Of a stretch of DNA of 64,000 bases, positions 58,251-64,000 are shown one piece after another. Origin of the DNA: Variovorax paradoxus. Lineage in GTDB: Bacteria; Pseudomonadota; Gammaproteobacteria; Burkholderiales; Burkholderiaceae_C. How positions within the stretch are numbered: the stretch's first letter is position 1; each line of letters opens with the position of its first letter. Location of the stretch: positions 5,010,501 through 5,074,500 of the forward strand of contig NZ_JAUSXL010000002.1 in the NCBI RefSeq assembly GCF_030815975.1, read 5' to 3'. The notes below the pieces were generated by a model. It had not been told where the DNA came from. It saw nothing but the letters and a program-made list of their open reading frames with translations, and searched no databases. A program made the translations under genes and the position numbers.

Positions 58251-59393
58251 ATGCTTTCCGAAACGCAAGTCAACAAACCACTGATCGGCATTGCCGGCGG
58301 CCGGCAGTCGCTCGATACGCCCGCGCTCCTGCTCGACCTTGGCGCCCTGACGCGCAACATCGAGCGCATGGCCGCCTTTGCCAAGGCGCGCGGCGTCGGC
58401 CTGCGGCCGCACGTCAAGACACACAAGTCGGTGGAGATCGCGCGCCGCCAGGTGGCCGCGGGCGCCATCGGCGTGAGCTGCGTCACGCTGGGCGAGGCGG
58501 AGGTCATGGTCAAGGCCGGCATTCCCGGCGTGCTGATCACCTCGCCGGCGGTCACTCCGAGCAAGATCGCGCGCGTGGTCAAGCTTGCCAGGCTTGCCGG
58601 TCCCGGCGGAATGATGGTGGTGGTGGACGATCCGCGCAATGCCGCCGACCTTGCCGCCGCCACGCTCGGCCTGCCGCATCCGCTGGAGGTGCTGGTCGAC
58701 TACGGCGCCGGCTACAACCGCACCGGCGCGGCCAGCGCGGCGCAGGTGCTCGAACTCGCGCGGCGCATCGCGGCCGAACCGCGGCTGAAGCTGCGCGGCC
58801 TGCAGGCCTACGCTGGCAATCTGCAGCACATCGCCGATCGGGAACAGCGCAGTGCGGCCGCGGCCGGCCTGCGCGAAACCATCGCGCGCATCGTCGCTGA
58901 GGCCAGGCGCGAGGGCATCCATTTCGAGATCGTCACGGGCGCGGGCACCGGCACCCACGACCTCGACGCGCAGCGCGACGCGTTCACCGAACTGCAGGCG
59001 GGCTCTTATGTCTTCATGGATGCGGAATATGCGCAGGTGCTGGACAGGCCGGGACAGCCTTCACCGTTCGAGCTGTCCCTGTTCGTGCAGACGGCCGTGG
59101 TGAGCACAAACGCGGCCGATTGGGTGACAGTCGATGGCGGCACCAAGTGCTTCGCAACCGACAGCGGCGTTCCGCTGGTGGCGCGCGGCGCCGATGCGGC
59201 GAGCCGCTACGCCTTCTTCGGCGACGAGCACGGCAAGCTGCTGTTTGCCGGGCAGCGGCCCGCGCTCGGAGACCGGGTGGAATTCATCACGCCGCATTGC
59301 GACCCGACCGTCAACCTGCACGATGCCTACCATGTGGTCGACGGCGACACCCTGGTGGCCATCTGGCCGGTGGACGCGCGCGGCAGGCACTAG
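58251..59393 (+). CDS. D-threonine aldolase / DSD1-family PLP enzyme
   Basis: A 380-residue fold-type III enzyme. The PLP lysine is in RPHVKTHKS near residue 57, GAGYNRTG binds phosphate, and the C-terminal metal-binding PHCDPTVNLHD (about 348) is typical of the D-threonine aldolase/D-serine dehydratase-like family. It would cleave or dehydrate a D-hydroxy amino acid. It starts about 90 nt after the small membrane protein gene. Confidence 0.88.
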   Translation: MLSETQVNKPLIGIAGGRQSLDTPALLLDLGALTRNIERMAAFAKARGVGLRPHVKTHKSVEIARRQVAAGAIGVSCVTLGEAEVMVKAGIPGVLITSPAVTPSKIARVVKLARLAGPGGMMVVVDDPRNAADLAAATLGLPHPLEVLVDYGAGYNRTGAASAAQVLELARRIAAEPRLKLRGLQAYAGNLQHIADREQRSAAAAGLRETIARIVAEARREGIHFEIVTGAGTGTHDLDAQRDAFTELQAGSYVFMDAEYAQVLDRPGQPSPFELSLFVQTAVVSTNAADWVTVDGGTKCFATDSGVPLVARGADAASRYAFFGDEHGKLLFAGQRPALGDRVEFITPHCDPTVNLHDAYHVVDGDTLVAIWPVDARGRH

Positions 59394-59423
59394 ACGGACG
59401 TGCGATGAAGCGGTGCGCGCCCT

Positions 59424-59735
59424 TCAGACGCGCGGCAGTGCGGCGAGGAAGGTCGATACGACGATGGCCGCCGCGCGGTCCAGTTGCAGGACATCGGCCA
59501 CTTCGAAAGCGTGCGGCGCAGAGCCTCCGCTCGTTGCGAGCGGCTGGCGGATCTCGACAAGCACTTCCGCCGCCAGTTCGCGGTCACTGCGCGGGCGGCC
59601 GTCGGGATGCATCACCCACGCGTCGATCTGTTCGAACGGAATGCTGCGAAAAACCCCAACGACGGGTATGTACTTGTAGCGATCCTGGCCCACCAGGATG
59701 GGCAGGCTGAGGTTGCAGGAAAACGTGGTCGGCAT
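59424..59735 (-). CDS. hypothetical protein
   Basis: A 103-residue protein (MPTTFSCNLSLPILVGQDRYKYIPVVG) with a beta-rich first half and a helical end. Codon use matches the core genome. No ribosome site is obvious. An AT-rich nested dyad lies upstream. No known family. Confidence 0.6.
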   Translation of the reverse strand: MPTTFSCNLSLPILVGQDRYKYIPVVGVFRSIPFEQIDAWVMHPDGRPRSDRELAAEVLVEIRQPLATSGGSAPHAFEVADVLQLDRAAAIVVSTFLAALPRV

Positions 59736-59805
59736 GCGGGACCGCGATCGCAGTCAAAAGGATTAATTGTTAGGGAATGTGACAGAAATGACCACCCTCC
59801 CTTAC

Positions 59806-59881
59806 CCTTATTTCGAGGCAAGACATGACCTTTCTCACACAAAGCCGGACTTTGTTTGAAAGGTAACCCGTCGAAATAAGG
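59806..59881. repeat. AT-rich nested inverted-repeat structure
   Basis: An outer perfect 11-bp pair (CCTTATTTCGA at 59806-59816, TCGAAATAAGG at 59871-59881) encloses an inner hairpin whose arms are CCTTTC/GAAAGG and ACAAAG/CTTTGT around a CCGGA loop. The 76-nt unit lies in a 250-nt gap with no gene, in unusually AT-rich sequence for this genome. It could be a structured leader of the minus-strand hypothetical gene ending the gap, a small RNA, or a short repeat element. Confidence 0.6.
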
Positions 59882-59986
59882 ATACTTAATTCTTACATAT
59901 CGAGCGGACCGAGAGCAGGAAAGCGCGCTTTTTAGGCGAAGAAAGCGGACAAATGCCGCAACTTCGACGTGCGGCGGGGCTCCCGT

Positions 59987-60814
59987 TCAGCCTGGAGCAC
60001 TGAAACGCGGCGTGCGGCGCTCGATGTTGGCCTGCACGGCTTCGAGCTGGTTTCTGCCTCCGATCAACGCCTGCTGCTCCACCGATTCGGCGATCAGCAG
60101 ATCGGCCGCACCCAGCGAGAGCGCCGCATTGAGCAGGCGCTTGCCCGCCCGGATGGCGTCCGGGCTCTTGGCCGCGATCTCATGCGCCATCTGAAGCGCC
60201 TCCGCCAGCGGATCGGCCGCCAGCCGCGTGGCAAAACCGAGCTGCAGCGCTTCCTCGCCGGAGAAGATGCGGCCCGTGAAGGTGAGCTCGCGCACCACGT
60301 CGCTGCGGGCGAGTTCGCGCATCAGCACCATGCCGCCCATGTCGGGCACCAGCCCCCACTTGATTTCCATCACCGAAAGCCGGGTGTCGGGCGCCACGAT
60401 ACGGATGTCGGCCCCCAGCGCCACTTGAAAGCCGCCGCCGAAAGCCACGCCGTGCACGGCGGCAATGACGGGCACCGGCACCTCGCGCCAGGCCATCGCA
60501 ACGTACTGGGCCGCATTCGAAATGCCATGCGTCCGTGCGGACAGATCGGTGCCGCCCGCCGCTGTGCCCAGCACCGCGCTGGCGGCGCCCTGCCCCATGC
60601 GCTCGAACGAGGCCATGTCGAGTCCCGCGCAAAACGCCTTGCCCCGGCCGGTGATGACCACGGCGCGCACCGCGGCATCGCTGCGCAGGCGCTCGCCCGC
60701 TTCGATCAGCGCGTCGAACATCGCGGGATCGAGCGCGTTCATCTTGTCCGCGCGCGCAAGCTGCAGTTCCACCACGCCGTCGGGATGGCGGGTCCATTCG
60801 ATTCGCTCGGCCAT
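59987..60814 (-). CDS. enoyl-CoA hydratase/isomerase (crotonase) family protein
   Basis: A 275-residue crotonase. The oxyanion-hole segments are AFCAGLDMAS (about 65) and the GGGFQVALGADIRI helix (about 125). The catalytic Glu pair of true hydratases is not clearly placed; the WGLVPDMGG segment holds an Asp typical of isomerase-like members. The ATG at 60814 has AAGGAG eight bases upstream, better than the ATG two codons before. Confidence 0.88.
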   Translation of the reverse strand: MAERIEWTRHPDGVVELQLARADKMNALDPAMFDALIEAGERLRSDAAVRAVVITGRGKAFCAGLDMASFERMGQGAASAVLGTAAGGTDLSARTHGISNAAQYVAMAWREVPVPVIAAVHGVAFGGGFQVALGADIRIVAPDTRLSVMEIKWGLVPDMGGMVLMRELARSDVVRELTFTGRIFSGEEALQLGFATRLAADPLAEALQMAHEIAAKSPDAIRAGKRLLNAALSLGAADLLIAESVEQQALIGGRNQLEAVQANIERRTPRFSAPG

Positions 60815-60905
60815 GGCCATGTCTCCTTCGGTTTTGCGGCAGTATCGCCCGGCATGGGCGCTCGGCGATGATGGCGCCTGTCGCCTACCCAACACCTCTG
60901 GACTC

Positions 60906-62765
60906 ATGCCTGTGGACCGCCGCATCTTTCTGCAATCGGGCGCCGCCGCGGTGGTGGCGCTGCTTCACACCGATGCATCCCCTGCCCCGGCCCAGGACGC
61001 TCGGCCGCTGCTCGGCTTCACCGCGGTGCCGGCGTCGCTGCGCGATGCCGTGGTGGTGCCGCCGGAATACGAATGGCAGCTGCTCTATCCCTGGGGCACG
61101 CCCACCGGCATCGCCGGGCATCCCATGCCGGCGTTCGCGCCCGACGGCAGCAACAGCGCGGCCGAGCAGGCGCTGCAGGCCGGCATGCACCACGACGGCA
61201 TGCACTTCTTTGCGCTCGCGTCGCCGGACCGCGGCCTGCTCGTGATGAACCACGAGTACACCGACGAGCAGTTGCTCCATGCCGACGGCAACAAGGCGTG
61301 GACCGCCGACAAAGTGCGCAAGTCGCTGCATGCGATGGGTGTCTCGGTCATCGAGATCCGCCGCACGCGCGATGGCTGGCGCCAGGTGCGGCCTTCGCCC
61401 CATGCGCGGCGCGTGCACGGGCAGACACCCATGCGCATCGCCGGCCCCGCCGCGGGCGCTGCACCGATGCGCACCGCCGCCAATCCGGACGGCGACGAGG
61501 TGCTGGGCACCTTCGCCAACTGCGCGATGGGCGTCACGCCCTGGGGCACCTACCTCACCTGCGAAGAAAACTTCCACGGCTACTTCGGCGGCCCGAAGGA
61601 ATCGGCGAAGGACGCCACGCCGGCGCAGCGCCGCTACGGCACCGTGCCGGGCTCGCAATGGGTGGAATACTGGCGCTTCGAGGAACGCTTCGACATGAGC
61701 CGGCATCCGAACGAAGCGCACCGCTTCGGCTGGGTGGTGGAGATCGATCCCTTCGATCCCGCGGCCAAGCCCGTCAAGCGCACGGCGCTCGGGCGCAAGC
61801 GCCAGGAAAGCGCGACCTGCACGCTTGCCGGAGATGGGCGTGTCGTCGTCTACATGGGCGACGACGCACGGTTCGAATACATCTACAAGTTCGTGAGCCA
61901 CGGCAAGGTCTCGATGGCCGGCGACGGCTCCCGGGCCGCAGCCAACAGCCGCCTGCTCGACGAAGGCACGCTCTACGCCGCACGCTTCGATGCCGACGGC
62001 CGCGGCCAATGGCTCGAACTCGCGCACGGCCGCAATGGCCTCGATGCGGGCAGCGGCTTCGCCGATCAGCCCGAGGTGCTGATCCACGCCAGGCTGGCCG
62101 CCGACGTGGTGGGCGCCACGAAGATGGACCGCCCCGAATGGATCGCGGTGCATCCGCAGACGGGCGAGGTGTACGTCACGCTCACCAACAACAGCCAGCG
62201 CGGTGACCCGGGCAAGCCCGCACCCGATGCCGCCAATCCGCGCGCCGGCAATCTCTTCGGCGGCATCCTGCGCTGGCGCGAGGACGGCGGCGATGCGGGC
62301 AGCGCGAGCTTCGGCTGGGATCACTTCGCGCTGGCCGGCGACCCCTCACAGACGGGCAGCGGCGCCCGCTATCCCTCGGGCGACGCCGACGTCTTCGGCA
62401 GCCCCGACGGCCTGCACTTCGACAGCGGCGGCCTGCTCTGGATCCAGACCGACATGAGCGGCCAGCTCATCGGCATGCCACCCTACGCTTCGCTCGGCAA
62501 CAACCAGATGCTGTGCGCCGATCCGGCAACGGGCCGCATCAAGCGTTTCCTGACCGCGCCCAATGGCAGCGAGGTCACGGGCTGCGTGGTGACGCCGGAC
62601 CGGCGCACGCTGTTCGTCAACATCCAGCACCCGGGCGAATCGCGCGACGACGGCGGCGCGACACCCAACAGCGCATGGCCCGACGGCACGGCGCCCGGCA
62701 GCGCGCGGCCGCGCTCGGCAACGCTTTCGATCCGGCGGCGCAACGGCGGTATCGTCGGCACCTGA
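60906..62765 (+). CDS. PhoX-type alkaline phosphatase (DUF839)
   Basis: A 619-residue exported phosphatase. The N-terminus carries a Tat-type signal (DRRIFLQSGAAAVVALL, twin Arg at residues 5-6), and the family motifs follow: NHEYTDEQLL, GVTPWGTYLTCEEN, RFGWVVEIDP, VVVYMGDDARFEYIYKFV and EVYVTLTNNS with calcium-site acidic residues. PhoX enzymes need calcium and iron and release phosphate from esters. No Pho box is evident in its short 86-nt upstream gap. Confidence 0.88.
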   Translation: MPVDRRIFLQSGAAAVVALLHTDASPAPAQDARPLLGFTAVPASLRDAVVVPPEYEWQLLYPWGTPTGIAGHPMPAFAPDGSNSAAEQALQAGMHHDGMHFFALASPDRGLLVMNHEYTDEQLLHADGNKAWTADKVRKSLHAMGVSVIEIRRTRDGWRQVRPSPHARRVHGQTPMRIAGPAAGAAPMRTAANPDGDEVLGTFANCAMGVTPWGTYLTCEENFHGYFGGPKESAKDATPAQRRYGTVPGSQWVEYWRFEERFDMSRHPNEAHRFGWVVEIDPFDPAAKPVKRTALGRKRQESATCTLAGDGRVVVYMGDDARFEYIYKFVSHGKVSMAGDGSRAAANSRLLDEGTLYAARFDADGRGQWLELAHGRNGLDAGSGFADQPEVLIHARLAADVVGATKMDRPEWIAVHPQTGEVYVTLTNNSQRGDPGKPAPDAANPRAGNLFGGILRWREDGGDAGSASFGWDHFALAGDPSQTGSGARYPSGDADVFGSPDGLHFDSGGLLWIQTDMSGQLIGMPPYASLGNNQMLCADPATGRIKRFLTAPNGSEVTGCVVTPDRRTLFVNIQHPGESRDDGGATPNSAWPDGTAPGSARPRSATLSIRRRNGGIVGT

Positions 62766-62790
62766 ATCACAAGATGTAGTGAGACTTGGC

Positions 62791-63180
62791 ATGAGCATCC
62801 GCATCGTTCGTCTCGGCACGCCGCGCACGGCCGGCGAGGGCCTGCGCGTCGGCACCGTGCGCCGTCCGCCGCGCGGGGTTCCGAAGACCGAGTTCGCATC
62901 GCAGGACTGGTATGACGTGTGGTACCCGAATCTCGCGCCTTCCGCGGAGACCATGAAGCTGGGCCAGGAGGCGGAAACCCCCGCGCAATGGAATGCCTTC
63001 ATGCGCAAGTACAAGGCCGAGATGGCCGACGCCGACGCGAGCCGCAGCATCGACCTGCTGGCAGCCCTGTCGCACTCCGCGGCGTTTTCGGTCGGCTGCT
63101 ACTGCGAAGACGAGTCGCGCTGCCACCGCTCGCTGCTGCGCGGCCTCTTGGCCGAGCGCGGGGCGGACATCGCGAACTGA
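62791..63180 (+). CDS. DUF488 family protein
   Basis: A 129-residue protein with the DUF488 pattern: RLGTPRT near the start, DWYDVWYPNLAPS, and a C-terminal SVGCYCEDESRCHRSLLRGLL with Cys-x-Cys and CHR motifs. The family is widespread and of unknown function. The ATG at 62791 lies 25 nt after phoX. Confidence 0.85.
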   Translation: MSIRIVRLGTPRTAGEGLRVGTVRRPPRGVPKTEFASQDWYDVWYPNLAPSAETMKLGQEAETPAQWNAFMRKYKAEMADADASRSIDLLAALSHSAAFSVGCYCEDESRCHRSLLRGLLAERGADIAN

Positions 63181-63199
63181 TTCAGGCAGGCGGCGCCTG

Positions 63200-64000
63200 T
63201 CAGCGCTGCGCCTTGTCCTTCTGGTTCTGCGCCTCGATGCGTTCGCGCGCGGCCTGCCAGTCGTCGTCGCTCCACTGCCGCAGCTCGTAGAAGTTGCCGC
63301 CCGTGGCCAGCGCGTTGCCGCCGTCCATCATGATGCTCTGGCCGGTGAGCCAGTCGCACTGGCCCGGCGCCATGAGGAAGGCCGCCAGGTTCTGCAGCTC
63401 GCTCATGCGGCCGGTGCGCGCCATCGGGTTGGTCTTCTTGCTGCGCGCGCCGGGCTCCTCGCCGGGATTGAGGCGCTTGCTCATGCCTTCGGTCGGGATC
63501 TCCCCCGGGCCGACGGCGTTCAGGCGGATGCCATGGCGCGCCCACTCCACCGCGAGCGACTTGGTCATGACCTCGATGCCGGCCTTGCTCATGGCCGATG
63601 GCACGACGTAGGGGCTGCCGTTGTCGACCCAGGTCACGATGATGCTCATCACGCTGCGCATCGCATCGCCCTGCTTCCACTTGCCGGCTTTCGCTTCCGC
63701 CACCCAGCGCTTGCCCACGGCCTGCGTGACGTAGAAGCTGCCATGGAAGACGATGTTCGCAATGGCGTCGAAGGCGCGCGGCGAGAGGCTCTCGGTCGGC
63801 GCGACGAAGTTGCCCGCGGCATTGTTGACGAGCCCCGTGAGCCCGCCGCTCTGGAACAGGCTCTCGACCATCTCGTCGACGTTCTGCGCATTGCGGATGT
63901 CGACGCCGAAGGTGTCGATGCGGCGCCCGGGAAACTGCTGGCGCCACTCGGCCGCGGTTTCCTCGCAGACCGACTGGCGCCGGCCGCAGATGGCCACGTC
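63200..64000 (-). CDS. SDR oxidoreductase, 2,4-dienoyl-CoA-reductase-like, 5' end outside the window
   Basis: The gene continues past the right edge; 266 residues of the C-terminal side are present. LVNNAAGNFVAP is the SDR motif. The active site region reads YVVPSAMSKAGIEVMTKSLAVEW, where a Ser replaces the usual Tyr four residues before the Lys; this is the pattern of 2,4-dienoyl-CoA reductases. GPGEIPTEG and IMMDGG follow. It converges with the DUF488 gene. Confidence 0.82.
   Translation of the reverse strand, partial: DVAICGRRQSVCEETAAEWRQQFPGRRIDTFGVDIRNAQNVDEMVESLFQSGGLTGLVNNAAGNFVAPTESLSPRAFDAIANIVFHGSFYVTQAVGKRWVAEAKAGKWKQGDAMRSVMSIIVTWVDNGSPYVVPSAMSKAGIEVMTKSLAVEWARHGIRLNAVGPGEIPTEGMSKRLNPGEEPGARSKKTNPMARTGRMSELQNLAAFLMAPGQCDWLTGQSIMMDGGNALATGGNFYELRQWSDDDWQAARERIEAQNQKDKAQR

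Noticed and set aside
60821..60905. A Pho box in front of the PhoX-type gene
   Set aside because: The 85-nt gap has no pair of GTCA-type repeats at an 11-bp period.

Overview
The window is high-GC bacterial chromosome whose core genes look betaproteobacterial, most like Comamonadaceae such as Variovorax. This is inferred from gene order (AddB-like nuclease, trxA, rho; pstSCAB-phoU-phoB-phoR; ppk-sixA) and from protein character. No species can be named from sequence alone. One stretch (about 35.7-38.25 kb) is clearly more AT-rich than everything around it.

1-24.3 kb is core genome. It starts with the 5' end of an AddB-like nuclease gene, then trxA, rho, a Gfo/Idh/MocA oxidoreductase, rpmE2, a large membrane glycosyltransferase-like protein and a MATE exporter. 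A phosphate block follows. The minus-strand genes pstS-pstC-pstA-pstB-phoU-phoB-phoR sense and import phosphate. Exopolyphosphatase ppx is divergent from pstS. Further on, ppk and sixA form a second minus-strand operon. Direct-repeat PhoB sites are visible upstream of both pstS and ppk, which ties polyphosphate synthesis to the Pho response. Two tandem lipoprotein paralogues, a GNAT acyltransferase, a cNMP-domain/FAD oxidoreductase, a glutathione S-transferase and tRNA-Pro(UGG) complete the region.

25.68-42.39 kb is an integrated element of 16.7 kb. It lies in the 3' end of tRNA-Arg(UCU) and is bounded by a perfect 27-bp direct repeat. A tyrosine integrase sits next to the intact tRNA. The plus strand carries a chain of small, mostly unrecognised genes, several overlapping by 1-4 nt, including five proteins with a CxxC...CxxC-type zinc ribbon. 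The minus strand carries three candidate defence modules: a PD-(D/E)XK nuclease-like protein, an AAA ATPase plus DUF4435 TOPRIM-like pair that looks like a PARIS (AriA-AriB) system, and an Abi_C-type abortive-infection protein. I see no structural, packaging, replication or conjugation genes, so the element looks like a satellite or cryptic island carrying defence cargo.

42.4-45 kb is a scrap yard of short genes. It holds the C-terminal third of a P2-type terminase large subunit, a frameshifted small gene, a LexA-like site and a small membrane protein with its own terminator.

45.1-56.2 kb is a 12-gene minus-strand catabolic operon. It encodes an NMT1-type ABC importer (binding protein, ATPase, two permeases), a class II aldolase, a TauD-type dioxygenase, a GntR regulator, an SDR, an aminotransferase, an alpha/beta hydrolase, an M20 amidohydrolase and a cupin dioxygenase-like protein. 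A divergent amidase gene carries an apparent frameshift. A perfect 9-bp dyad in the divergent promoter is a good candidate GntR operator. The substrate is not evident; the amidase and carbamoylase-like enzymes suggest a nitrogen compound.

57.8-64 kb holds a small membrane protein, a D-threonine-aldolase-family enzyme, a short hypothetical gene, an AT-rich nested dyad, a crotonase, a PhoX-type phosphatase with a Tat-type signal, a DUF488 protein and an SDR gene cut by the window end.
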